Notes: generated by a model from the sequence alone, not told the origin. A DNA stretch of 64,000 nucleotides from Nocardioides kongjuensis (GCF_013409625.1 NZ_JACCBF010000001.1:2049001-2113000); one strand, 5' to 3'. Positions 16,579-26,000 are shown, counted from the stretch's first letter. Made by a program: numbers and translations.

Positions 16579-16633
16579 GGCCTCCGGTTGTGAAGTGGAG
16601 CTGTCTAGTTCAACGCTTCACTGACCGGAGGCC
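16579..16633 (+). promoter_or_regulatory. hairpin that would sequester the transposase ribosome-binding site
   Basis: GGCCTCCGGT (16579-16588) pairs with ACCGGAGGCC (16624-16633), and GTGAAG (16590-16595) pairs with CTTCAC (16616-16621), leaving a 20-nt loop. The right arm contains GGAGG, the Shine-Dalgarno sequence 4-8 nt before GTG 16637. Transcripts entering from outside would hide the ribosome site, a known way for insertion sequences to avoid read-through expression. Confidence 0.6.
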
Positions 16634-16636
16634 CTC

Positions 16637-17635
16637 GTGTCCCACGCTAACGCTGCCCTGACCCCGCGCGCCCGTTTGCGGCTCGCCCAGCTCGTCGTCG
16701 ACCGCGGCTGGACCTACGCTGCAGCGGCCAAGATGTTCATGGTCGCCCCACGCACCGCGAAGAAGTGGGCCGACCGCTACCGCATCGAAGGCCCGGGCGG
16801 GATGGTCGACCGCAGTTCACGACCGAAGACGTGTCCGAACAGGACCAGGCCGGAGGTGGTGCGCCAGATCGTGCGACTGCGATGGCGCCAGCGACTCGGT
16901 CCGGTCCAGATCGCCGGCCAGCTCGGCATGCAGGCCTCGACCGTGCACGCCGTGCTCGTCCGCTGCCGGATCAACCGGCTCTCCCACATCGACCGCGTTA
17001 CCGGGGAGCCGCTGCGACGCTACGAGCATCCGCACCCCGGCTCGCTGATCCACGTCGACGTCACCAAGTTCGGCAACATCCCCGACGGCGGCGGGCACAA
17101 GTTCCTCAGCCGCCAACAGAGTCGAGCCAACGGCATCGCGACAGCACTCCGCACAGGCGAACGCGGGAAGCACTATCGACCATTGATCGGGACCGCGTTC
17201 GTGCACACCGTCATCGACGACCACTCACGCATCGCCTACGCCGAGATCTGTACCGACGAGAAGGCCGCCACCGCGATCGGCGTCCTACAGCGTGCGGTGG
17301 CCTGGTTCGCCGATCACGGCGTCACCATCGAACGAGTCCTATCAGACAACGGCTCGGCCTACCGGTCCTACGCCTGGCGCGACGCGTGCGCTGAGCTCGC
17401 CATCAGCCACAAGCGGACCCGGCCCTACCGGCCCCAGACCAACGGGAAGATCGAGCGCTTCCACCGAACCCTCGCCGACGGATGGGCCTACGCCCGGCTC
17501 TATGAGTCAACCGAGCAACGCAACGCCGCGCTGCCCGCCTGGCTCCACTTCTACAATCACCACCGCGCCCACTCCGCCATTGGAGGCCGCCCACCGGTCA
17601 CCCGGCTGACCAACCTCCCCGGACATCACAGCTAG
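16637..17635 (+). CDS. IS481-family transposase, 332 aa
   Basis: A DDE transposase. The N-terminal part has a helix-turn-helix (TPRARLRLAQLVVDRGWTY and RTAKKWADRYRIEGPGGM), then a second HTH. The catalytic core has Asp in HVDVTKFG, Asp in VLSDNGSAY and Glu in NGKIERFHRTL. The GTG start follows GGAGG. The last codon (AGC) spans the right end of the element, and the stop TAG (17633-17635) lies wholly in the target duplication, so termination depends on the CTAG target. Confidence 0.93.
   Translation: MSHANAALTPRARLRLAQLVVDRGWTYAAAAKMFMVAPRTAKKWADRYRIEGPGGMVDRSSRPKTCPNRTRPEVVRQIVRLRWRQRLGPVQIAGQLGMQASTVHAVLVRCRINRLSHIDRVTGEPLRRYEHPHPGSLIHVDVTKFGNIPDGGGHKFLSRQQSRANGIATALRTGERGKHYRPLIGTAFVHTVIDDHSRIAYAEICTDEKAATAIGVLQRAVAWFADHGVTIERVLSDNGSAYRSYAWRDACAELAISHKRTRPYRPQTNGKIERFHRTLADGWAYARLYESTEQRNAALPAWLHFYNHHRAHSAIGGRPPVTRLTNLPGHHS
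17611..17630 (-). repeat. right terminal inverted repeat of the IS
   Basis: CAACCTCCCCGGACATCACA is the complement of the left repeat except for one base. It overlaps the last codons of the transposase. Confidence 0.9.
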
Positions 17636-17636
17636 T
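17631..17636. repeat. target-site duplication GCTAGT, right copy
   Basis: The second GCTAGT copy supplies TAG on the plus strand as the transposase stop and CTA (TAG on the minus strand) as the stop of the convergent gene 17632-18033. Confidence 0.85.
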
Positions 17637-18033
17637 CGTCCTCGCCCGGGCGGCCCTCGAGGGCGGCGACCGTGTCCGGGTGGACGACGGCGGCCACGGC
17701 CACCAGGGCGAACGCGGCCAGCCCGAGCGCGGCCAGCACGTGCTCGCGCAGGTTCCAGGCGAGGCCGAGCACGATCAACTGGGTGATCAGCACCGGTCCG
17801 CGCGCCCAGCCGTGGCGACGCCACAGCGCCAGGGCGGCGCCGACCAGCACCACGCCGTACGCGGCGAAGAAGAGCGCGGTCGACAGGCCGAACCCGAGCC
17901 GCTCGGAGGACACGCTGGCCATCTCCAGGACCGCGAGGATGAGCAGTACCAGCGCCTGGACGGCGGCCAGCGAGGCGGCCACGGTCAGCTGCGGAGGTCG
18001 GTCGGACGGGTGGTCGAGGGGCCCTTCGGTCAC
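17632..18033 (-). CDS. small integral membrane protein, 133 aa
   Basis: Four hydrophobic segments are visible (starting near ASLAAVQALVLLILAVLEM, ALFFAAYGVVLVGAALAL, VLITQLIVLGLAW and VLAALGLAAFALVAVAAVV) with short loops, so it is a four-helix membrane protein of unknown function. No catalytic motif is seen. The IS inserted exactly at its stop codon, but the duplication restored TAG, so the protein is unchanged. Its terminator, if any, was separated from it by the IS. Confidence 0.8.
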   Translation of the reverse strand: MTEGPLDHPSDRPPQLTVAASLAAVQALVLLILAVLEMASVSSERLGFGLSTALFFAAYGVVLVGAALALWRRHGWARGPVLITQLIVLGLAWNLREHVLAALGLAAFALVAVAAVVHPDTVAALEGRPGEDD

Positions 18034-18137
18034 CGCCGCAGCCTAGGCGGTGGGTGTCCACGATCCGGTTGTGACCCAACGAACCACCGGAATTGCTTGA
18101 TTCGTGACGCAATCCTTGGAAACCTTGCCGGAGCGAT

Positions 18138-18167
18138 CGTGAAGCCGTTCACTTTTGCGGCTTCACG
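18138..18167 (+). promoter_or_regulatory. inverted repeat in the whiB1 upstream region
   Basis: CGTGAAGCCG and CGGCTTCACG form a perfect 10-bp inverted repeat around TTCACTTTTG. A competing smaller pairing, GTGAA-GCCG-TTCAC, overlaps its left arm (18139-18152). It is 52 bp before the whiB1 start, either as an operator or as a 5' leader hairpin. Confidence 0.5.
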
Positions 18168-18219
18168 TGTGCCCGGTCGAGGGCACCCCCGGTAGTGAAA
18201 GAAGAGGGCTTTCCCACCC

Positions 18220-18474
18220 ATGGATTGGCGACACCGTTCCGCATGCCTCGACGAGGATCCGGAGCTGTTCTTCCCGATCGGCAACACCGGCCCGGCGATC
18301 CTCCAGATCGAGGAGGCCAAGGCTGTGTGCCGTCGCTGCGACGTGCGCGAGCAGTGTCTCGCGTGGGCGCTCGAGGCGGGACAGGACCACGGTGTCTGGG
18401 GAGGCCTGAGCGAGGACGAGCGCCGCGCGCTCAAGCGCCGCAACGCCCGCGCCCGGGTCCGCACCCCCGTCTGA
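18220..18474 (+). CDS. whiB1: WhiB1 iron-sulfur transcription factor, 84 aa
   Basis: A 4Fe-4S, nitric-oxide-sensitive regulator that binds the housekeeping sigma factor. The cluster cysteines are Cys9, Cys37, Cys40 and Cys46. The GVWGG turn is at 58-62 and the C terminus is basic (SEDERRALKRRNARAR). The N terminus MDWRHRSACLDEDPELFFP and exact length match mycobacterial WhiB1 closely. In Mycobacterium tuberculosis whiB1 lies next to pdtaS, as it does here. There is no strong Shine-Dalgarno sequence; a long leader carries an inverted repeat. Confidence 0.95.
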   Translation: MDWRHRSACLDEDPELFFPIGNTGPAILQIEEAKAVCRRCDVREQCLAWALEAGQDHGVWGGLSEDERRALKRRNARARVRTPV

Positions 18475-18528
18475 GCACGTCTCGACACGTCCTCGGTCGG
18501 CGCCTCGCGCTGCTCGGCGACCTCGCCG

Positions 18529-20016
18529 TCACTCGACGGGGATGGTGAAGCCTGCCCGGGTGCCACCGCCGGGCGCCTGACCGAGCGTCAGGTGCCCGCC
18601 GAGCTCCGACTCGACGAGCGTGCGCACGATCGACAGGCCGAGGCTGGTCGCCGTGTCCAGGTCGAAGTCCTCCGGGAGCCCGCGGCCGTCGTCCTCGACG
18701 GCGACCTCGAGGACGGAGCCGTGCCGGGCGGCGTGGATCGCGATCTGGCCGGAGCCGCCGGCGTCGTACCCGTGCTCGGCGGCGTTCTGCATCAGCTCCA
18801 TGACGACCATGGCCAGGGGCGTGGCGACCTCGGAGGCGAGCACGCCGAAGCTGCCCTCGCGGCGTACGCCGACCTGGGCGGTCGTGGAGCCGACGTCGAC
18901 GACGAGGCGGGCGAGCCGGTCGGCGATGTCGTCGAACTCGACGGTCTCCTCGACGGCCTGGCTCAGGGTCTCGTGGACGATCGCGATCGAGCCGACCCGT
19001 CGGACGGCCTCCTCGAGCGCCGACGCGGCCTCCGGCGAGCCGATCCGGCGGGCCTGGAGGCGCAGCAGCGCGGCGACGGTCTGCAGGTTGTTCTTCACCC
19101 GGTGGTGGATCTCGCGGATCGTGGCGTCCTTGGTGACCAGCTCGCGGTCACGGCGGCGCAGGTCGGTGACGTCGCGCAGCAGGATGATCGCGCCGATGTG
19201 CTCGCCCTTGGGCCGCAACGGGATCGATCGCACGATCAGGGCGGCGCCGTCTCCGGGACCGCCGGACGCGCCGAGCTCGGTGTCGCGGTGCGCGCGGCCG
19301 CCGAGGACGGCGCTGAGCGTCTCCTCGTCGGGCCGCTTCTTCGGCGGCACCAGCTCACGGGTCAGGTCGGGCAGCCGGTGCCCGGTGAGGTCGCCGGTCA
19401 GGCCGAGCTTGCGGTACGTCGACAGCGCGTTCGGGCTCGCGTAGATCACCCGGCCCGCCGCGTCGACGCGCAGGAAGCCGTCGCCCACCCGCGGCGAGTC
19501 GGCGTGGTCGCTGCGCTGCGCGGTCGAGGGGAACAGGCCGGCGGCGATCATCTGGGACAGGTCCGTGGCGGCCTGGAGGTAGTTGATCTCCAGCAGGCTG
19601 GGGGTCCGCACCCCCAGCAGGTTGGTGTTGCGGCTGATCACCGCGATCACGTTGCCGGCGCGGCGCACCGGGATCGCCTCGACCCGCACCGGAACGTCGT
19701 CGCGCCACTCGGGGTCGCCCTCCCGGGCGATCCGGCCGAGCTCGTAGGCGGCGTCCACCAGCTGGCGGCGGCCGGTCGGCGCGAAGGTGCCGACGACGTC
19801 GTCGACGTACGCCGTCGGGCCGGTCGTCGGGCGCATCTGGTCGCCGGCCCAGAAGCCCGCCCCGCCGCGGTCGGGCAGCCAGAGCACCAGGTCGGCGAAG
19901 GACAGGTCGGCGATCACCTGCCAGTCGGCCTGGATCAGCTGGAGCCAGGCGATGTCCGCGTCGTCGAGGTCGGTGTGACGCCGGGCGATCGCGGACAGGG
20001 AGGGCACGGGATCCAC
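18529..20016 (-). CDS. pdtaS: PdtaS-type sensor histidine kinase, 495 aa
   Basis: A cytosolic two-component kinase. An N-terminal GAF-like domain (to about 160) contains the PdtaS-like stretch WQVIADLSFADLVLWLP. Next come a PAS domain (about 175-290), a HisKA_2 dimer helix with the phospho-acceptor in REIHHRVKNNLQT (His304 or His305), and an ATPase domain with N box ELMQNAAEHGYD and DDGRGL. In mycobacteria PdtaS phosphorylates the ANTAR antiterminator PdtaR, which is not in this window. GTG 20016 is listed, but a TAGAGT box overlaps it, and a leaderless start at GTG 20007 is also plausible. Confidence 0.92.
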   Translation of the reverse strand: MDPVPSLSAIARRHTDLDDADIAWLQLIQADWQVIADLSFADLVLWLPDRGGAGFWAGDQMRPTTGPTAYVDDVVGTFAPTGRRQLVDAAYELGRIAREGDPEWRDDVPVRVEAIPVRRAGNVIAVISRNTNLLGVRTPSLLEINYLQAATDLSQMIAAGLFPSTAQRSDHADSPRVGDGFLRVDAAGRVIYASPNALSTYRKLGLTGDLTGHRLPDLTRELVPPKKRPDEETLSAVLGGRAHRDTELGASGGPGDGAALIVRSIPLRPKGEHIGAIILLRDVTDLRRRDRELVTKDATIREIHHRVKNNLQTVAALLRLQARRIGSPEAASALEEAVRRVGSIAIVHETLSQAVEETVEFDDIADRLARLVVDVGSTTAQVGVRREGSFGVLASEVATPLAMVVMELMQNAAEHGYDAGGSGQIAIHAARHGSVLEVAVEDDGRGLPEDFDLDTATSLGLSIVRTLVESELGGHLTLGQAPGGGTRAGFTIPVE

Positions 20017-20119
20017 TCTAGAGAGCGAGGATGCGTCCTCACTTAGGGTCCCTTCACATTGTTTGGCAGGATAGGCCCCGGGGGATCAAGGGCTCGGCTG
20101 CTCCGGAGGGTGTGGGTTG

Positions 20120-20977
20120 ATGGTGTCGGTGGACTGGGCGCGCCTCCAGCAGGCCCTCCGCGACGGTGAGCGGCGACCTCCTGCCGACCACCCGATCGGC
20201 GACCTGACCGCCCAGCTGACGCAGATGCTCGGCGACCCGGACCCGCAGGTGCGCGACGGGATGGCCTACTCCTTCCTGGCGACGTGGATCGAGCACGGCG
20301 CGTACGACGACCTGCTGGCCGGCCTCGGCGACGGGATGTGCGCGGGGCTCAACAACGGGATCGGCGAGCGCGACACGGACTCGGTGTTCCGGCGCAGCTT
20401 CTCGGTGCTGCTGCTCGCCGAGTGCATCCAGCGTGACACCCGGATCCGCCGGCTGCCTCCCAGCAAGGTGCTGCACTGGGGCGACCGGATCGCGGCCTGG
20501 TACGTCCGCGAGCGCGACCTGCGCGGGTTCGTGCCCGGCAAGGGCTGGGCGCACGCCGCGGCCCACGGCGCCGACGCGCTGGCCGCGCTGGCCGCCTCCC
20601 GCCACTTCGGGATGACCGAGCTGACCGTGCTGCTGGACGTGATCGCCGACCGCGTGCTCAACCCCGACACGCCTCCCCTGGTCCACGGCGAGCCGGACCG
20701 GATCGCGCACGCGGTGATGGAGATCCTGCGTCGCGACCGGGTGCCGCTGAGCGTCCTCGAGCCGTGGGTGGTCCGCCTCGAGCAGGGCGCCCGGGCCAAG
20801 GCGCGCAGTGGCCGCGACCCCTACCGGGCGACCGGCAATGCGCAGGCGGTGCTGCGGGCGATCTACCTCCAGCTCACCATCTCGCCGCGCCACCCCGCGG
20901 TCCGTCCCGACCTGCTGCTCGCGCTGGTCGCCTCGCTGCGCCGCGTGCACCCGTACTTCCTCGACGACGTCGGCTGA
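20120..20977 (+). CDS. DUF2785-like protein, 285 aa
   Basis: A soluble alpha-helical protein resembling the DUF2785 family. Conserved-looking stretches are DPDPQVRDGMAYSFLATWI, FVPGKGWAHAAAHGADALA and HPYFLDDVG. It has HEAT-like helical repeats and no signal peptide. The function of the family is unknown. Start codons TTG 20117, ATG 20120 and GTG 20123 are adjacent; ATG is chosen, with GGAGG about 10 nt upstream. It is transcribed away from pdtaS and followed 40 bp later by a TPP-enzyme gene. Confidence 0.75.
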   Translation: MVSVDWARLQQALRDGERRPPADHPIGDLTAQLTQMLGDPDPQVRDGMAYSFLATWIEHGAYDDLLAGLGDGMCAGLNNGIGERDTDSVFRRSFSVLLLAECIQRDTRIRRLPPSKVLHWGDRIAAWYVRERDLRGFVPGKGWAHAAAHGADALAALAASRHFGMTELTVLLDVIADRVLNPDTPPLVHGEPDRIAHAVMEILRRDRVPLSVLEPWVVRLEQGARAKARSGRDPYRATGNAQAVLRAIYLQLTISPRHPAVRPDLLLALVASLRRVHPYFLDDVG

Positions 20978-21005
20978 GGTGGCTGACCGGGCGCCCGCCG
21001 CTGGC

Positions 21006-21011
21006 TAGTGT
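21006..21011 (+). promoter_or_regulatory. -10-like TAGTGT before a leaderless gene
   Basis: TAGTGT ends 6 nt before GTG 21018, which has no ribosome site. This fits a TANNNT -10 box of a leaderless transcript. Confidence 0.5.
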
Positions 21012-21017
21012 GCCCGG

Positions 21018-22700
21018 GTGACCTCCACTCCGCCGGACGAGACCCCGCTGACCGGCCACGCCGGCGAGATCGCCACCGCCGTCGCGCGCGCTCACGGCGT
21101 CGAGACGATGTTCACGCTCTCGGGCGCCCACGTGTTCCCGATGTACGACGGCGCGGTCCGCTCCCAGCAGGACGGCGGCACGCCCGTCCGGCTGGTCGAC
21201 GTGCGCCACGAGCAGACGGCGGCGTTCGCGGCCGAGGCGACCGGCAAGCTGACCCGGGTGCCGGGGCTCGCGGTGCTGACCGCCGGCCCGGGGGTCACCA
21301 ACGGCGTGAGCGCGCTGGCCCAGGCCCGGTTCGCCGGCTCCCCGATGGTGGTGGTCGGCGGCCGCGCGCCCAACAACCGCTGGGGCACCGGAGCGCTGCA
21401 GGAGATCGACCACCTGCCGATCGTCACGCCCGTCACGAAGCACGCCGCCACCTTGATGACGGCGAACGACGTGGCCGCTGGGTTCGACACGGCGTTCACC
21501 CAGGCCCGCTCGTCCCACCGCGGCCCGACGTACGTCGACGTGCCGATGGACGAGTTCTTCAACGCCGGAACCGGCCGCGCTCCCGTGATCGGGGACCACC
21601 GCGGCGCGGAGCCCGACAGCGACGCCGTGGCCCGGATCGCCGGCTTGGTCGCGCGGGCGCAGCGGCCGGTGCTCATCTTGGGCACCGACGTGTGGGCGGA
21701 CCACGCCGAGGAGGCGGCGCTGCGCCTGGTCGAGGAGATGCGCCTGCCCGCGATCACCAACGGCATGGGCCGCGGCGTGGTCCCCGGCGGCCACCCGCTG
21801 CTGGTGACCAAGGCCCGCGGCGCCGCGATCAATGGCGCCGACCTCGTGGTGGTCGTCGGCACGCCGCTCGACTTCCGGCTGGGGTACGGCGTCTTCGGTG
21901 GAAAGGACGGCGCAGAACCCGCTGCCGTCGTCCACATCGCCGACTCCCCCGGCCAGGTGTCGGGCCACGCGACGCTCGCGGCATCGGTCAGCGGGGACCT
22001 GACGGCCGTGCTCGACGGGTTGCTGGAGGCGTTGGCCGGCGCCGGCCAACCGGACCGCTCCGACTGGCTCACCCTCCTCCAGGACACGGTCGCGGCGGCG
22101 AGCGCGAGGGACGCCGACCTGCTCGGCGCCGAGGCCGACCCGGTCCACCCGGCCCGGATCTACGGCGAGCTGGTCCCCCGGCTCGCCGACGACGCCGTGG
22201 TGATCGGCGACGGCGGCGACTTCGTGTCCTTCGCGGGCAAGTTCGTCGAGCCCAGGCGGCCCGGCTGCTGGCTGGACCCCGGCCCGTACGGCTGCCTGGG
22301 CGCCGGGCTCGGCGCCGCCGTGGCCGCCCGGATCGCCCGTCCCTCGTCGCAGGTCGTGCTGCTCCTCGGTGACGGTGCTGCCGGCTTCTCCCTGATGGAC
22401 GTCGACACCCTGGTGCGCCACGACCTGCCCGTGGTGATGGTGATGGGCAACAACTCCGCATGGGGCCTGGAGAAGGGCCCGATGCAGATGCTCTACGGGT
22501 ACGACGTCGCGGCCGACCTGGCCCCACGAACGGCGTACGACCAGGTGGTGTCCGCCCTCGGCGGCGCGGGTGAGACGGTCACCGACCCGCGCCAGATCGG
22601 GCCGGCGCTGGACCGGGCGTTCGCGGCCGACGTGCCGTACCTGGTCAACGTGATCACCGACGTCGACGCCGCGTACCCGCGCAGCACGTTCGGGATCTGA
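21018..22700 (+). CDS. acetolactate synthase-like thiamine pyrophosphate enzyme, 560 aa
   Basis: A three-domain TPP enzyme. The catalytic Glu is in VRHEQTAAFAAEA near the N terminus, there is a central domain, and the C-terminal TPP motif begins GDGAAGFSLMD and ends MVMGNNSAWG. Overall layout and the C terminus ending in AYPRSTFGI resemble mycobacterial IlvG, an acetolactate-synthase homologue. No regulatory subunit is adjacent, so a role in branched-chain amino-acid synthesis is not certain; another 2-oxoacid or acyl-CoA lyase reaction is possible. A thioesterase-like gene follows 4 bp later, suggesting a shared pathway with CoA esters. Confidence 0.85.
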   Translation: MTSTPPDETPLTGHAGEIATAVARAHGVETMFTLSGAHVFPMYDGAVRSQQDGGTPVRLVDVRHEQTAAFAAEATGKLTRVPGLAVLTAGPGVTNGVSALAQARFAGSPMVVVGGRAPNNRWGTGALQEIDHLPIVTPVTKHAATLMTANDVAAGFDTAFTQARSSHRGPTYVDVPMDEFFNAGTGRAPVIGDHRGAEPDSDAVARIAGLVARAQRPVLILGTDVWADHAEEAALRLVEEMRLPAITNGMGRGVVPGGHPLLVTKARGAAINGADLVVVVGTPLDFRLGYGVFGGKDGAEPAAVVHIADSPGQVSGHATLAASVSGDLTAVLDGLLEALAGAGQPDRSDWLTLLQDTVAAASARDADLLGAEADPVHPARIYGELVPRLADDAVVIGDGGDFVSFAGKFVEPRRPGCWLDPGPYGCLGAGLGAAVAARIARPSSQVVLLLGDGAAGFSLMDVDTLVRHDLPVVMVMGNNSAWGLEKGPMQMLYGYDVAADLAPRTAYDQVVSALGGAGETVTDPRQIGPALDRAFAADVPYLVNVITDVDAAYPRSTFGI

Positions 22701-22704
22701 CGCC

Positions 22705-23070
22705 GTGCGGTTCACCGTGACCGAGGCCGACACGGCGCTCGCGGTCGGGTCCGGCAGCCTGCCCGTCCTCGGCACGCCGCGGCTGCTGGCGTGGTGCGAG
22801 GCGGCGACCTGCGCGGCCGTCGAGGACGAGCTCGCCGCGGGCGAGACCAGCGTCGGCACCCGGGTCGAGCTCGAGCACCTCGCCGCCACCCCCGTCGGCG
22901 GCAGCATCGAGGTCACCGCCCGCCAGGTGTACGCCGACGGCCGGCTGCGCCGCTACGCCGTGTCCGCCCGCGAGGTCGGCCCCGAGGGCCGGCCCGGCAA
23001 GCTGGTCGGGTCGGGCGAGGTCACCCGCGTCGTCGTCGACGCCGCACGCTTCCTCGCCCGCCTGTCCTGA
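22705..23070 (+). CDS. hotdog-fold thioesterase of the FlK type, 121 aa
   Basis: A small hotdog protein related to the fluoroacetyl-CoA thioesterase family, which hydrolyses short acyl-CoAs. The core TSVGTRVELEHLAATPVGG followed by VTARQVYADGRL matches the family, with Thr, Glu and His candidates of the FlK triad in VGTRVELEH. It is cytoplasmic. GTG 22705 starts 4 bp after the TPP-enzyme stop, so the two are co-transcribed and may detoxify or recycle an acyl-CoA intermediate (inference). Confidence 0.8.
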   Translation: MRFTVTEADTALAVGSGSLPVLGTPRLLAWCEAATCAAVEDELAAGETSVGTRVELEHLAATPVGGSIEVTARQVYADGRLRRYAVSAREVGPEGRPGKLVGSGEVTRVVVDAARFLARLS

Positions 23071-23084
23071 CCGGCTGCGGGCGG

Positions 23085-26000
23085 TCAGGGTGTCGGCACC
23101 ACCGCGTGCACCGACACCTGGAGCAGCGCACCGGTGCCCGAGGACGGCAGCCAGCTGGCTGACCCGGCGTAGTCGGCGCGGTAGCCGAGCCGCAGCGCGG
23201 TGAGCACCGTGCTCACCAGGGTCAGGTTGCAGGACGCCACGCCGTCGGCGTCGGTCACCGCACTGCACACCGTCAGGTTGGCCGCTCCCTTGAACACGAC
23301 CATCTGCCCGGCGAGCGGCTGTGCCGGCAGGCCGCCGGTCAGGCGGGCCCGCAACGTGCCGGTGGCGAGCAGGGCGTTCGTGGTGACGACCGGCTCGGCG
23401 ACGATCGTGCTGACGCCCTTGGTCACGCTGAGCTGGAAGGTGCGCCGCGCCCTGCTGACCGGGGCGCCGCCGTCGGCGACCTGGATCTCGACCGTCGCGG
23501 TGCCCGGGGCGCCGCTCGGCGTACCGCTGATCCGGCCGTCGGTGCCGAGGGTCAGGCCGGCGGGCAGCGAGCCCCCCGTCACGGTGAAGGTGTACGGCGC
23601 CGCGCCGCCGTCGGCCGTCACGAACGCCTCGTAGGCGCTGCCGACCGCGGCCTGCGGCAGGGAGGTGGTCGCGATGCCGACCTTCGGGGCGACCTCGACC
23701 ACGACCTCGAGGGCGGCGTCGTCGCCGATGCCGTTGGTCGCCGTCACGGTCACCGGGTAGCTGCCGACCGCGCTCTCCGGCGCGGTGCCGTGCAGGGTGG
23801 CGGTGCCGTCGCTGTCGACGTCGAGGCTGATGCCCGGGGGCAGGTCGCCGACGATGCCCAGCGTCGGGGCCGGGTAGCCCCCACCGGCGAACTCGAAGCT
23901 CCCGGAGGCGTCCGCCACGAACCGCACGGCGGCGGGGCCGACGACGGAGGGTGCCTCCTCGACCACGATCCTCAGGTGGTCGACGGCGTCGTCGCCGACG
24001 CCGTTGGCGGCGGTGAGGGTGACGTCGTAGCTGCCGCCCGAGCCGGCGGCCGGCGTCCCGGTGATCGCGTCGCCGGCGAACGTGAGGCCGGCCGGGAGGC
24101 CGGTGGCCGTGACGACGGGGGCCGGGTAGCCGCTCGACGTGACGGGCAGGTCGACCGCGCTGCCGGCCCGCACGGTGGCGTCGTTGGCCGAGACGGCGGC
24201 CGCCTCCTCGATGCTCAGCGTGAACGGCCAGGTGGCGTCGGGGCCGGTGCCGTTGCTGCCGGTCACGGTGAGGTGGTGGACGCCGCCCGTGCCGGCTGCG
24301 GGTGTCCCGGCGAGGGTGCCCGTGCCACCGGCGCCCGGGGTGAAGGTGAGCCCGTCCGGCAGCGGGTCGGCGATCGCCAGGGTCGCGGCGGGGTGGCCGC
24401 CGGACTGGTGGAACTGGTCAGGGCCGCCGGCGGTGCCGACCCGGTAGGTCAGGCTGGTCGGGCCGGTGAGGACGGGCGCCTGGTGGACCTCGATGGTCAC
24501 GCTCCCCTGGTCCGTGCCGGCCTCGTTGGTCGCGGTCACCGTCACGGGGAAGGAGCCGCCGGGACCGGTCGGGGTGCCGGTGAGGCTCGCCGTGCCGTCG
24601 TGGTGGTCGACCAGGCTCAGGCCGGCGGGCAGCGGTGCGGAGGTGATGACGGGCCGCGGGCTGCCGGCCGTCGAGGTGACCAGGACCTGGTCGACGGTAC
24701 TTCCGACGGTGAGGTCGAGGGTGGCCGGTAGGTCGACCTGCGGGGCCACCTGCGCAGCCTCGACCGCGCCGATGTCGCAGCGGGCGCCCGCCCGGCGCGG
24801 CTCTCCGCGCTGGTCGACGGCACCGGGAGCGCACAGGATCACCGGGTCACCGGTGACGGCGCTGGTCAGTCCGGTGCTCGTCGAGGGGCTGATCGCGTCG
24901 AGCAGCGCGCTGCCCGGTCCGGGCACGCGGGTGGCGGTCGGGCCGCCGTGGTCGCCGAGCGGGCCGAGGTCGGTCGCGCCCGGGACGACCCCGCAGCCGG
25001 AGTCGCCGGCACCGGCGAGGTTGTGGCCGCCGGAGGTGAGCGCGAGGTTGCAGGCCTTCGGGGTGTTGCCGGCGAGCACCGAGCCCGCGATGCCGACGTC
25101 GGTCGTCGCGAACGTCGTGACGGCACCCGAGCCGCCCGCGGCCGCGGAGTTGCCGGTCAGCGTGGAGCCGGTGACGGTCAGCCTGTGCGCGCCGTTGAGC
25201 AGGGCGCCGGAGGTCGAGGTGGAGACGTTGTCGGCGATGGTCGAGGTGTCGATCAGCGTCGTGCTGGTCGCGCCGGAGGCCGGGGCGTAGGACACGACGG
25301 CCGAACCGCCGTGGGCGTGGTTGCCGCTCAGCGTGCTGCGGCGCACGGTCAGCTCGGCGGCGACCGCGGTCGTCGTGCCGCCGCCGGTGTAGATCGCGCC
25401 GCCGAGTCCGGTCGTGCTGCCCGAGGTCCACAGCGCCTGGTTGTCGGCCAGGGTCGAGTCGACGACGGTGGTCCGGCCCGAGCTGAACACGGCACCGCCG
25501 CCGAGGCTGGTCGCGACGTTGCCGCTGGCGACCACGTGGTCGAGGTCGGCACGCGCGTCGTTCGCGACGACGATGCCGCCACCGCCGGCGGCGGAGTTGT
25601 CGGCGAGGCGGGTCCGGGTCAGGTTCACCGTGGTGCGGGCGACGGCGACGATGCCACCGCCGGCGACGGCAGCGCTGTTGCCCGAGACGACGCTGTCGGT
25701 GAGCGAGGCGACCGGGGTGTCGCCCGTGCCCGTCGTACCGACGGCCAGCCCGCCGGCCTGGAAGGACGCGTCGTTGTCGGTGATCGCCGAGTCGCGCACC
25801 GTCAGGTTGCCGGCCGACCAGACGCCGGCGCCGCTCTGGGCGGTGTTGGCCGAGACCGTGCTGCCGTTGCGGATCGTGGTCGTGGTCGCGGCGGAGTAGA
25901 CACCGCCACCGCCGGTGGGTGCACTGTTGCCGGTGACGTCGGTGTCGTCGAGGGCCAACGGGCCGACGGCGTAGACCCCTCCGCCGTAGTTCACGGTCGC

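Larger units (their letters stand above)
16522..17630 (+). mobile_element. IS481-family insertion sequence, 1109 bp
   Basis: A complete element: 20-bp terminal inverted repeats (TGTGATGTCCAGGGAGGTTG at 16522-16541 and its near-perfect complement at 17611-17630, one mismatch) enclose a single transposase gene and are flanked by the 6-bp duplication GCTAGT. The intact ends and duplication suggest a recent or still mobile insertion. It landed between the secreted-protein terminator and the stop codon of the convergent membrane-protein gene, damaging neither. Confidence 0.93.
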
